Origin: Synergistaceae bacterium
GTDB taxonomy: Bacteria > Synergistota > Synergistia > Synergistales > Aminobacteriaceae
Reading direction: 5' to 3'
Assembly (NCBI GenBank): GCA_017450125.1
Contig: JAFSWZ010000025.1
Location: 1-64,000 of the forward strand
DNA: 64,000 bases
The notes below the pieces were generated by a model. The model was not told the origin of the DNA. It did not search any database and saw only the letters and a list, made by a program, of their open reading frames with translations. Made by a program: the position numbers and the translations under genes. This document shows positions 19,898-28,060 of this stretch, piece by piece (the first letter of the stretch is position 1; each line of letters begins with the position of its first letter).

Positions 19898-20692
19898 CTA
19901 TTGCTTTGCACCGATAAGCATTACTTTATTCCACCCGAAGTACGGCGTTGACGTGATTACGCCTTCGGGAACGTCAGGCTGTACGTCATAGCCCTCAAAG
20001 ACCTGAAACCAGAACACGACATCAGCACGGCCGGACTTCAGCGCAGGAGCACGCGAGCCCGTCTCGACCGTTATGGTCTTGATGTTCGCGTGAAGACGGC
20101 GGCCGATCTCCGCGAGAATTGCTGTGTTGAAGCCAGCAGGTTCTCCGTCTGCACCGACGTAGTCCAGCGGAGGCATGTCGCCCGTAAGAGCTACGGTTAT
20201 GGTCTCTGCGTCGCCGAACTCCTCGAACTTCACCGCAGGAGGGTTCTGGGCGGCCGGGCCGGAAATGTAGTCGCGCGCAAGTATCCCTATCTTCCCTTCT
20301 GCCTCCATGTCCTGCACTGCCTTGCTGAAACGTGCGCACAGCTCCGATTTCTCCTCGAGAAAGCCGAACGCAAGAGCAACAGGCATCTTCAACAGCAAGA
20401 ACCCCCGCAAAGTCAGAGCCGGATTGTTCCTTAGCATGTACTCGCCGACGAACTCAGGAGCAGACATTGCCGCGATTTCTCCCCTGCTCAAGGCTAACTG
20501 CATCTGTGCAAGAGAGCCGTAATACTTCACAGAACGTTCTGACGCAGAGAGCCCTGCATCAAGAACGTACGCGGACAGCGGCATTATCTCAGGACCGCCG
20601 CCCACGCTGCTGTAGAGAGTTCCGACGACTTCCGCCGACGCGCCGGACGCAAGCACGCCCAGCATGACAATAACCGCAAAAACTTTCTTCAT
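19898..20692 (-). CDS. Periplasmic binding protein of the family 3 type with apparently swapped lobes
   Basis: The 264-residue protein has a signal peptide (MKKVFAVIVMLGVLASGASA). The hallmark N-lobe segment of amino-acid binding proteins (GDMPPLDYVGADGEPAGFN, then LAEIGRRL and LKSGRADVV) sits at about 169-227, after a region that looks like the second lobe (VKYYGSLAQMQLALSRGEI, then a helix followed by EGKIGILARDYI). In ordinary members the order is reversed, so this looks circularly permuted, or a tandem pair truncated at both ends. It probably binds a polar amino acid or similar. No ABC permease or ATPase gene is adjacent; hflC lies 14 bases upstream. Confidence 0.72.
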   Translation of the reverse strand: MKKVFAVIVMLGVLASGASAEVVGTLYSSVGGGPEIMPLSAYVLDAGLSASERSVKYYGSLAQMQLALSRGEIAAMSAPEFVGEYMLRNNPALTLRGFLLLKMPVALAFGFLEEKSELCARFSKAVQDMEAEGKIGILARDYISGPAAQNPPAVKFEEFGDAETITVALTGDMPPLDYVGADGEPAGFNTAILAEIGRRLHANIKTITVETGSRAPALKSGRADVVFWFQVFEGYDVQPDVPEGVITSTPYFGWNKVMLIGAKQ

Positions 20693-20706
20693 GAATAACT
20701 CCTCCT

Positions 20707-21582
20707 TTATTGTCCGTAAATTATACGGCCGATTTCCGAGTTCTTGTCCAGTATTATAATCTTCTCGCCCTTGCCGGTTAATGACTTCTTCAGGGCATCG
20801 AGCGAACGCAGGAAGTTGTAGAACTCCGCCTTCTCTGGAGTGTTGTACGCCGTCTGCAGAATCCTCATGTACTCGGCTTCTCCTTCAGCGATGATAACAT
20901 CTGCGCTCTGTTCCGCCTCAGCGAGCTTTACCGCCGCTTCCCTGTCCGTGCGGTTGCGTATCTTCTGCGCCTCAGAGCTCCCTTCCGCCGTGAACGATGC
21001 TGCGATGTTCTGACGCTCGGAAATCATGCGCTCGTACACTGCCGCTTTGTTGTCGTTGGGCAGGTCAAGTGCCTTAATCTCCGTCTGAACGATTGCGATG
21101 CCGTACATGCCTATATCGGAGTTCGAGTCCTCCGCAATCTTCGTCGAGAGCTTTCCGCCCCGAGCCTCTATAACTTCATCCTGAGTCATCGACGAAATTA
21201 CGTTCTTGATTGCGTTGTACACCGCAGCTTCAATGCGTTCGCGCGCACGGGCTTCTATGGCGTTGAGGGTCTGTATGTACTTCACGGGGTCTGTTACCCG
21301 CCACGTAACATAGTTATCTGCAATCATGGACTTCTTGTCCTTAGTAATCACTCCGCTTCTGGGTATGTCGTACAGGTGGAGCTTCTTCGAGATTTTCCGC
21401 ACTGTGTTCACGCCAGGAATCATGAACTTTATTCCCGGAGTCCCGCTCACAGATACTATCTTGCCGAACTTGAACAGTGCCGCGTACTCGTTCGGCCCGA
21501 CAATGTAACAGCAGAACATCACAGCCAGCGCAACAACTGCCGCAACAACAGCAAGCCCTATTTTCACGATTAATCCTCTCAT
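20707..21582 (-). CDS. hflC: HflC, SPFH-domain modulator of FtsH protease
   Basis: A 291-residue protein with one N-terminal membrane helix (IGLAVVAAVVALAVMFCCYI), then an SPFH/band 7 domain (VGPNEYAALFKFGKIVS... WRVTDPVKYIQT) and a C-terminal helical coiled region with EAQKIRNRTDREAA, AEAEQSADVIIAEGEAEYM, the classic HflC repeats. HflC forms a periplasmic cage with HflK that regulates the membrane AAA protease FtsH. It lies 12 bases downstream of hflK on the same strand. Confidence 0.92.
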   Translation of the reverse strand: MRGLIVKIGLAVVAAVVALAVMFCCYIVGPNEYAALFKFGKIVSVSGTPGIKFMIPGVNTVRKISKKLHLYDIPRSGVITKDKKSMIADNYVTWRVTDPVKYIQTLNAIEARARERIEAAVYNAIKNVISSMTQDEVIEARGGKLSTKIAEDSNSDIGMYGIAIVQTEIKALDLPNDNKAAVYERMISERQNIAASFTAEGSSEAQKIRNRTDREAAVKLAEAEQSADVIIAEGEAEYMRILQTAYNTPEKAEFYNFLRSLDALKKSLTGKGEKIIILDKNSEIGRIIYGQ

Positions 21583-21594
21583 GTCCGTACCTCC

Positions 21595-22494
21595 CTAAAA
21601 CTTGTCGACAGGAAGCAGCTTCTGTGATTCCCCGTCGGTGATTATCACTTTGGCTTCCGGCAGAACCGCCTCTAAAGCCTCGTAGAACAGCCTCTGCTTC
21701 GTGATTAACGGATAAGCCTTGTATTCCTCGTACATGTTCGTGAAGCGCGCCGTCTGTCCCTTAGCTTCTGCGATGCGGGCAGTCTTAACGGCTTCGGCCT
21801 TCTGTATGACCTGGTCAGCTTTTGCCTCTGCGGCCGGCAGCTGTTCGGACTGGTATTTCTTGGCCGAGTTAATCATTGTCTCGCGCGCCTGACGTGCCGT
21901 CTCAACTTCCTTGAACGCCTGAATGATTTTGTCTGTCGGAGGCTCGGCATCCTGTACGGTCAGGTTCACGCACTGAAGGCCGATACCGCTCGCACTGAGC
22001 ATTTCGGTGAGCTTCTCGCGCACGGAAGTCTGAATCTCGCTCTTGGCCGTAGTTATGACCTCATCGACCGGGTAATCTGCTACGGTGCTCCGAATGCACG
22101 CAAGAAGCATGTTGCGGAGGATGTTCTCCGGCGTGTCGGAGTTGTAGAGGTACGCGACAGGGTCAGAGACTTTGTACTCAAGGTAGAAGTCTATGTTCAC
22201 GAAGTTGAAATCTGACGTTATCATGATGCTTTCATCCTCGCGCTGGGTGCTCCGTCCTTTGCTGTCGGTGCTGTAGCCTATTCCCGTTCCGTGAGTCGTC
22301 ATGTCCACGATGTGAACCCTCTGGATGAACGGCAGCTTGAAGTAGAGTCCCGCCGTGTCGGTGCGTACGATGTTCCCGAACATTGTGATTACTGCCTGTT
22401 CCTGCTCGCCGACAGTGTAGAAGCCGTCAAAGGCTGTCAGTGCGATTGCGGCTATAACTACAACAATCGGTACAAGAAATTTCTCCTGCCTCAT
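21595..22494 (-). CDS. hflK: HflK, SPFH-domain modulator of FtsH protease
   Basis: A 299-residue SPFH protein with an N-terminal membrane helix (VPIVVVIAAIALTAFDGFY), the YTVGEQEQAVITMFG band 7 opening, and the helical C-terminal half (AYKQ-like repeats AEAKADQVIQKAEAVKTARI). It lacks the long Gly-rich N-terminal extension of E. coli HflK, as usual outside Proteobacteria. It is the first gene of hflK-hflC-binding protein and diverges from the DUF362 gene. Confidence 0.9.
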   Translation of the reverse strand: MRQEKFLVPIVVVIAAIALTAFDGFYTVGEQEQAVITMFGNIVRTDTAGLYFKLPFIQRVHIVDMTTHGTGIGYSTDSKGRSTQREDESIMITSDFNFVNIDFYLEYKVSDPVAYLYNSDTPENILRNMLLACIRSTVADYPVDEVITTAKSEIQTSVREKLTEMLSASGIGLQCVNLTVQDAEPPTDKIIQAFKEVETARQARETMINSAKKYQSEQLPAAEAKADQVIQKAEAVKTARIAEAKGQTARFTNMYEEYKAYPLITKQRLFYEALEAVLPEAKVIITDGESQKLLPVDKF

Positions 22495-22558
22495 AAATAA
22501 CCCTCCTGTACTAAAATTTTGTGCACAAAGAAATATATCATGAGGGGAGCAAGTTTTT

Positions 22559-23629
22559 ATGAGCCATATCTATAACATTTACGGCACGAACTCTCACACA
22601 ATGACCCTGCAACTCCTCGAGGCCTCCGACGCAGTGAAGCTCGTACCTTCCGGCGGGAGCGTTGCGCTGAAACCGAATCTTGTCGTTGCTGGAGACCCTG
22701 ACAACGGGGCAACCACACACGCGGGAGTTCTGTCGGGGTGCATCGAGTATTTCCGCGAGCACGGAGTCCGGGACATCAGCATCATCGAAGGGAGCTGGGT
22801 AGGAGACAACACACAGCGCGCGATGAAGGCTGCAGGTTATGACGAAGTCTGCAGGAAGTACGACGTTCCGTTCTACGACCTTAAGCACGACAAGACGCGT
22901 GCAGTCTCTACAGAAATCGGGAACATTGATGTGTGCGTCCGTGCACTCGATGCCGGGCTTCTGGTGAATCTTCCCGTGCTCAAGGGACACTGCCAGACAG
23001 TAATGACCTGCGCCCTCAAGAACCTCAAGGGCTGCCTTCCCGACAAGGAGAAGAGACGCTTTCACGCAATAGGGCTCACACGGCCGATAGCTGCTCTTGG
23101 TGCGGCACTGAAGACGGGGCTAATCATCGTGGACAGCATCTGCGGAGACCTGAACTTTGAGGAGGGCGGAGACCCCGTGCACACAAACAGGATGTATCTC
23201 GGCACTGACCTAGTACAGATTGACGCATACGGGGCAGGACTTATGGGGCTGGAGCTCGACAGAGTGCCCTACATACTGATTGCGGAGAAGTGGGGGGCGG
23301 GCAGCACAGCCATAAGTGAGGGCGACATCATCACGCTCAACGCCCCCGTAAACGCAGGGAGCTACCCGAAACCGTCAAGGAGAGTTGCGAGCCTCACGAA
23401 GAACGTTCATGAGGACTCGGCGTGCTCTGCGTGCTATGCTGCTCTGGTGAGGGCACTGCACGTCAACTCAGCGGGCATGAGCAGAAGCATCTGCATCGGG
23501 CAGGGCTGGAAGGGCAAGAAGCTGCCGGAAGGTTCGCTCGGTGTCGGGAATTGCTGTGCTGGAGCTGGTGTGTGCGTAAAGGGCTGTCCTCCGAGCGCGA
23601 AAGACATTGCTGACAAGTTTGGTGCGTAA
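22559..23629 (+). CDS. DUF362 domain protein
   Basis: A 356-residue cytoplasmic protein. It matches DUF362: ALKPNLVVAGDP near the N-terminus, LVNLPVLKGHCQTVMTCALKNLKG (read in two parts: LPVLKGH and CALKNLKGCLP) in the middle, and a C-terminal Cys-rich tail (ACSACYA at about 280 and NCCAGAGVCVKGCPP near the end). The tail could bind an iron-sulfur cluster or metal, but the spacing is not a standard ferredoxin. The biochemical function of the family is not settled. It has a GAGGGGAG SD. A second, secreted DUF362 protein lies at 52379-53305. Confidence 0.8.
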   Translation: MSHIYNIYGTNSHTMTLQLLEASDAVKLVPSGGSVALKPNLVVAGDPDNGATTHAGVLSGCIEYFREHGVRDISIIEGSWVGDNTQRAMKAAGYDEVCRKYDVPFYDLKHDKTRAVSTEIGNIDVCVRALDAGLLVNLPVLKGHCQTVMTCALKNLKGCLPDKEKRRFHAIGLTRPIAALGAALKTGLIIVDSICGDLNFEEGGDPVHTNRMYLGTDLVQIDAYGAGLMGLELDRVPYILIAEKWGAGSTAISEGDIITLNAPVNAGSYPKPSRRVASLTKNVHEDSACSACYAALVRALHVNSAGMSRSICIGQGWKGKKLPEGSLGVGNCCAGAGVCVKGCPPSAKDIADKFGA

Positions 23630-23762
23630 ACAAATTTGGTTTTTCACTGAAGCTGCGCTAAAATACTCAAATACTATTTTTGATGCAGGCTTGACCCCAT
23701 CCATGCTGGGGATGCAGAAGAGTTGTCCTGTGTCATCGAAACCAGTATCCTTCCCCCTTATC

Positions 23763-23791
23763 GCCCGGTGTCCGACGCAAAGATACCGGGC
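23763..23791. terminator. Hairpin between convergent DUF362 and nfeD genes
   Basis: GCCCGGTGTC pairs with GATACCGGGC (10 pairs, one G-U) around a 9-base loop; the plus-strand 3' flank AATTATTATTCT is only moderately T-rich. The preceding 130 bases after the DUF362 stop show no gene. Confidence 0.55.
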
Positions 23792-23806
23792 AATTATTAT
23801 TCTCTC

Positions 23807-25066
23807 TCACTCCCGCGAAACTATGAGCGTCATTCCGTCGAGAGATTTCACGACTCCGTACGTGCCTTGAAGAAGTCGGCCTTCCTCTGTCCGTGCACTC
23901 CATATCTCGCCGCGACACTTCACCTGTCCTGCAGCGTCCGAGCTTATGTTTGTGAGGATTTCCGCGCGTTCGCCTATCATTCCGGGCTTGCCGGTTGTTA
24001 CTCTCCTGCGCAGTCCCTTGACGACAAGATACGCCGCTAACCCGAAACATATCCCCAGAGCTACAGCTATGCCCACAATGAACGTCATCGAGATCTGCAG
24101 CAGTTCTCCGCCCGGTGCTCTGAACAGGAACACTCCGCCGAGACAGAACACAGGAAGCCCCAGCAGTGAGAGAAGTCCGCCTGTTCCTGCGTAGAGATCT
24201 ATAGCCATGAGGATTATTCCTGCGAGAATGAGGACAATTCCCGCCCAGTTGAAGGGAAGCATCTTCAGGCCGATTGCTCCGAGCAGAAGCATAACTCCTC
24301 CTGTTGTGCCGAGAATGAATCCGCCGGGAGTTATGACCTCGAAGAAGATAGCCATGATTCCGCCGGAAAGAAGCATGTACGCGATTTCAGGGCTGGACAC
24401 GAACTGTATAACCCTCTCGCTGAACGACATACTGACCCGCGCAACAACAACGTCATCATCAATCGATATGCCGCGTCTTCCGCGCACTGCCTTGATGAGG
24501 CTGTTCACGTCTCCGGCGATGAGGTCTATTGCTTTGGCTCTAAGGGCTTCGGTTGCGGTGAGGGAGATGCTCTCCTCAATCATCCTTTCCGTGATTTCCT
24601 GATTGCGCCCGCGAAGCTGTACGACACTGCGCATCTGTGCTTTGAGGTCGTTCATGACCTTGCTGGTCATCGTGTCGCCGTCAATGTCCTTTCCGCCCGC
24701 CGTAACGGGGTGAGCCGCGCCGATGTTCGTGCCGGGGGACATTGCCGCGATGTGCGCCGCCTGAACGATGAACGCTCCTGCGCTGGCCGCACGTCCGCCC
24801 GGTGGAACCCAGACCGCTACGGGGACTCGTGAAGCAAGAATCGCCTGAACGATTCCGCGCATTGCCTCGACGAGTCCGCCGGGTGTGTCGAGCTCGAAAA
24901 CTATCAGCGAGGAAGACGATGCTTCTGCGTCAGCTATCACGTCTTTGACGTACTCCTCCATCTGTACGCCGACTGTCCCGCGCAGGGGTGCGAGGGTTAC
25001 GGTGCTTCGGGCGTGTGCACAGCCGCACAGCAATAACAGCATAATAACTGCAAGTATCTTTCTCAT
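23807..25066 (-). CDS. NfeD-family membrane serine protease (long, ClpP-like form)
   Basis: A 419-residue protein with a signal peptide, an N-terminal ClpP-like protease domain, four or so membrane helices (about 225-345) and a C-terminal NfeD OB-fold domain (KPGMIGERAEILTNI onwards). The catalytic Ser lies in GRAASAGAFIV (about 92-102) and the Lys dyad partner is likely the Lys of MNDLKAQMRSV. Family members cleave stomatin-like proteins and usually neighbour an SPFH gene; here HflKC are about 1.3 kb away beyond DUF362. It overlaps the der stop by 1 base (TAATG). Confidence 0.88.
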   Translation of the reverse strand: MRKILAVIMLLLLCGCAHARSTVTLAPLRGTVGVQMEEYVKDVIADAEASSSSLIVFELDTPGGLVEAMRGIVQAILASRVPVAVWVPPGGRAASAGAFIVQAAHIAAMSPGTNIGAAHPVTAGGKDIDGDTMTSKVMNDLKAQMRSVVQLRGRNQEITERMIEESISLTATEALRAKAIDLIAGDVNSLIKAVRGRRGISIDDDVVVARVSMSFSERVIQFVSSPEIAYMLLSGGIMAIFFEVITPGGFILGTTGGVMLLLGAIGLKMLPFNWAGIVLILAGIILMAIDLYAGTGGLLSLLGLPVFCLGGVFLFRAPGGELLQISMTFIVGIAVALGICFGLAAYLVVKGLRRRVTTGKPGMIGERAEILTNISSDAAGQVKCRGEIWSARTEEGRLLQGTYGVVKSLDGMTLIVSRE

Positions 25067-26385
25067 TATTCCTTCTCCTTTCCGCGCCAGAATGTCCGAA
25101 TAGGTGTCCCGGTGAAATCTTCCAGCTCCCTCAGCTTGTTCTTGACGTGATTCTCAAAGCCCGTGTTCACGAGTTCCGGGCTGTTCACAAAGAAGATGAA
25201 CGTCGGCGGCTCACTCTCTGCCTGCGAACAGTAATACACTTTCAGCGCGCGTCCCTTCCTGTCGCTGGGCAGACGGTCAAACGCCAGAACATCCCTCATC
25301 AGCCGGTTGAGCTGGTTCGTCGGGATTCGCTTCTGACGGTTCGCGTAAACTGTCCGAACTGTATCGAGTATCTTGCCTACCCCGCGTCTGTTCATCGCAG
25401 AGGCAAATATCACCGGCGCATAGCTCAAGAACGGCATCTCGTCGCGGATCTTCTTCATGAGCTTCCCTGCAGTGTCCTCGCCGCTCATCAAGTCCCACTT
25501 GTTCAGTACAATCACGATGCCCTTGCCCTTCTCGACGATTAGCGAGGCCGTGCGTTTGTCTTGGTCAGTGCAGGGTTCGCGCGCGTCCATCAGCAGAAGC
25601 GCAACGTCCGACCTGTCCACTGCCCCCAATGTCCGAACGAACGAGTAATACTCGAGGTCGCCGTCGAACTTGGCCCGCCGCCTAAGCCCCGCAGTGTCGA
25701 TTATCCTGAAAGCCTGGCCGTCCACAGTTATTGCCGTGTCAACAGGGTCGCGCGTCGTTCCGGCAACAGGGCTCACCAGCGAACGTTCAGCCCCCGTTAT
25801 CCTGTTCAGGAGTGAGGACTTGCCCACATTGGGCTTGCCAGCAATCACCAGTCTGATTTCGTCAGCGGATTCGGAACTTTCACCCTCAATGTCGGGCGGC
25901 AAAAGCTCCGTTAGTGCGTCGAGGAGGTCATCAAGCCCCCTCTTGTGCAGTGCGCTCACCGAAAAAACGTTCTCGAAGCCCAGAGAGTACGCGTCGTTCA
26001 TCATGATGTCATGCTTGGGGTCATCGAGCTTGTTCACGGCAACAACTACAGGCTTGTTCCCCTTGCGCAGGAATGAAGCTATCTCCTCGTCCGAGCTCGT
26101 CAGGCCTTCGCGTCCGTCAACGAGAAAGATTACCGCGTCGCACTCCTCCACCGCCGCCTGAACATGCGCGCGTATCCCCGAACTGAACGCCGTATCTGTC
26201 CCGAAGATTCCGCCCGTGTCGATGACGTAGAACTTCCTGCCCCTGTGCTCCGCCTCGCCGTAAAGCCTGTCCCGCGTAACTCCGGGCATGTCGTCGACGA
26301 TCGCATTACGTGTCCCGGTCAGACGGTTGAAGAGCGAGGACTTGCCGACGTTAGGACGGCCGACTATAGCTATTATCGTGCTCAT
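25066..26385 (-). CDS. der: Ribosome-assembly GTPase Der (EngA)
   Basis: A 439-residue protein with two tandem Era-like GTPase domains, each with a P-loop ([16 protein letters not shown] near residue 8 and [16 protein letters not shown] near 183), DTGG/DTAG G3 motifs, NKLD and NKWD G4 motifs, and a C-terminal KH-like domain. It is essential for 50S subunit assembly. Length is standard. The start overlaps the end of the upstream asparaginase-like gene (TAATG) and the stop overlaps nfeD, so the three are one operon. Confidence 0.97.
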   Translation of the reverse strand: MSTIIAIVGRPNVGKSSLFNRLTGTRNAIVDDMPGVTRDRLYGEAEHRGRKFYVIDTGGIFGTDTAFSSGIRAHVQAAVEECDAVIFLVDGREGLTSSDEEIASFLRKGNKPVVVAVNKLDDPKHDIMMNDAYSLGFENVFSVSALHKRGLDDLLDALTELLPPDIEGESSESADEIRLVIAGKPNVGKSSLLNRITGAERSLVSPVAGTTRDPVDTAITVDGQAFRIIDTAGLRRRAKFDGDLEYYSFVRTLGAVDRSDVALLLMDAREPCTDQDKRTASLIVEKGKGIVIVLNKWDLMSGEDTAGKLMKKIRDEMPFLSYAPVIFASAMNRRGVGKILDTVRTVYANRQKRIPTNQLNRLMRDVLAFDRLPSDRKGRALKVYYCSQAESEPPTFIFFVNSPELVNTGFENHVKNKLRELEDFTGTPIRTFWRGKEKE

Positions 26386-27374
26386 TAACTGTTCATGTAG
26401 GCGGAGAGCTCTTCGCCCTTCAGGCCTGAAGCAATACCGACTGCCAGACGTATACGCGCCTGATAAGGTGAGAGAAGCCCCGCGCCTATTAACCCCATCT
26501 CCAGAAGCTGGGACGCACTGCCCTCGTAGGTTTCCGTCGCCTGCACGAAGCCGTCAGGGTAACGCGACGACAGCACCACAGGAATCCCGGCTCTCACGAG
26601 CTTTCGCAGCAACGGAACCCACGTGCTCGGGACATCTCCGTCGCCGAGACCCGACACTATGAGGCCATCGAGTTCCTCAAAGCGTTTGTCCATCAGAGCA
26701 CGGAGGACTACATCACCGTCCCCGAGTGCCGCACTGAGTATCGGGATGTTCCGTGCAACAGGAGCGGAGAGCTTCTGCACCTTTCTGTGTCTGGGGAAAC
26801 GCAGAGATATATAGTCGCCGCTCGGCTGTGAGAAGACTCCCAACGGAGACTCCGGGAACGCAAGAAGCCCTGCCCTGTTGAAATTCGAGATTCTCAGGAC
26901 ATCCGCAGGTGCGTAGATTGCGTCCTGAATGCAGATGAGTGCTCCCTTGCCCGTGCACGCTCCGGAAAGTGCCGCACGTACTGACTGCGTCAGGCGGGTC
27001 GCTGTCTCGCTGTTCTGGCTTCCGGCGTTGAAGATTGAGCCGGTGAAGATTACGGGAGGGTTGAGCTCCCACACAAGGTCAGCAAAGTACGACAGCTCTG
27101 CAAGTGCCTGAATCGCGCAGGTGATTACGACTCCTCTTGCTCCTTCGTCGTGTATGAAGCCGCTCGCCATGCTGATAATGTCTGCACACATCCTCAGCGT
27201 GTAGTTCGAGGGGGGCTGAGTGCTCCATTTCTGGAAGACTACGTGGCTCTTCACGTCCTCAGGAAGCAGCGCGAACAGTTCTTCGTCGGAAAGTTCCGGG
27301 TTCTCGTGCTCCTCGTGCCTCTGTACGATTCTTCCTCCGGCCAAGAGCACAACTATCTTATCTCTGTTCTCCAT
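26385..27374 (-). CDS. Asparaginase-fold protein lacking the catalytic residues (probable pseudoenzyme)
   Basis: The 329-residue protein follows the type I/II L-asparaginase fold: [10 protein letters not shown] at the N-terminus, [14 protein letters not shown] (family: KPVVFTGAMRPA), and [12 protein letters not shown] and [10 protein letters not shown] in the C-terminal domain. But by alignment to E. coli AnsB the four catalytic residues are changed: T12 to R15, T89 to I88, D90 to Q89 (the HGTDT motif reads CAIQA), and K162 to R161. It is therefore unlikely to hydrolyse asparagine and may bind a ligand or regulate. The ORF is intact, so it is not decay by frameshift. It is upstream of der and downstream of the LUD gene. 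Confidence 0.78.
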   Translation of the reverse strand: MENRDKIVVLLAGGRIVQRHEEHENPELSDEELFALLPEDVKSHVVFQKWSTQPPSNYTLRMCADIISMASGFIHDEGARGVVITCAIQALAELSYFADLVWELNPPVIFTGSIFNAGSQNSETATRLTQSVRAALSGACTGKGALICIQDAIYAPADVLRISNFNRAGLLAFPESPLGVFSQPSGDYISLRFPRHRKVQKLSAPVARNIPILSAALGDGDVVLRALMDKRFEELDGLIVSGLGDGDVPSTWVPLLRKLVRAGIPVVLSSRYPDGFVQATETYEGSASQLLEMGLIGAGLLSPYQARIRLAVGIASGLKGEELSAYMNS

Positions 27375-27397
27375 AAACTCTGATACACCTCTCTAGT

Positions 27398-28054
27398 CTA
27401 GTAACCTAAATCCTCGCCAACTAATATGACGTGATACCTTCTGCCTTTCACTGCCTGTTCAAGGATGAGAATTGCCCTGCACATTCCGTACTCGTTCCCG
27501 GCCTGTGAGCACATTACGCATTTCCCGGCCTTAGTGCAGGCTGTGGGTTCGTTCTGGCGGATAGCGTTGGGGATTGTGGCGGAACGTGCGCGCGCTAGTC
27601 CGTCCTCAAGCGAGAAAGCCAGCTTGTTCATGCCGATAACGAACAGAACGAAGCCGTTGTTCTCTCCGCCCCACGCCATGCCTGCGACTCTGTTGCCCGT
27701 GCCGTCAATGTTGATGATGATGCCGTCCCGCGTGAGTGCGTTTGCGCTAGTCAGGAACACGTCTGAACTGTTCTCGCGGTCTCTTGCTGCCCTGCGTTCC
27801 TCTGCGCTCATCGGCCCCCAGTGCTGGTGTATGGTGTTGCCGCGCGCCTTCAGTGCGTCGAGTGCACCGATCGCCCTCACCGTAACCGTGCCGGGAATCC
27901 CTACGCTCGCACCCTCAGGCACAAGCTCAAGGACTCTCTTCAGTGCGTCCTCAGCCGTAGGAACATACTCTGCCTCGAAGCCTCTGCGTTCGAGTGCCTT
28001 GACCACTGCTCCGCCGACAATCTCATTTGCCTTGACTACGTTTTCATTCGCCAT
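27398..28054 (-). CDS. LUD-domain protein (LutC/DUF162 family)
   Basis: A 218-residue LUD (lactate utilisation) domain protein: the SVGIPGTVTVRAIG segment, the DVFLTSANALTRDGIIINID strand-turn block, and VIGMNKLAFSLEDGLARAR are typical. Members of the LutABC complex oxidise lactate; single-gene relatives like this have no settled role. A Cys-rich stretch near 173-193 (CTKAGKCVMCSQAG then a further Cys) may bind a metal or iron-sulfur cluster. It lies 6 bases downstream of the TPR gene and no LutA/LutB partner is nearby. Confidence 0.82.
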   Translation of the reverse strand: MANENVVKANEIVGGAVVKALERRGFEAEYVPTAEDALKRVLELVPEGASVGIPGTVTVRAIGALDALKARGNTIHQHWGPMSAEERRAARDRENSSDVFLTSANALTRDGIIINIDGTGNRVAGMAWGGENNGFVLFVIGMNKLAFSLEDGLARARSATIPNAIRQNEPTACTKAGKCVMCSQAGNEYGMCRAILILEQAVKGRRYHVILVGEDLGY

Positions 28055-28060
28055 AATGTT

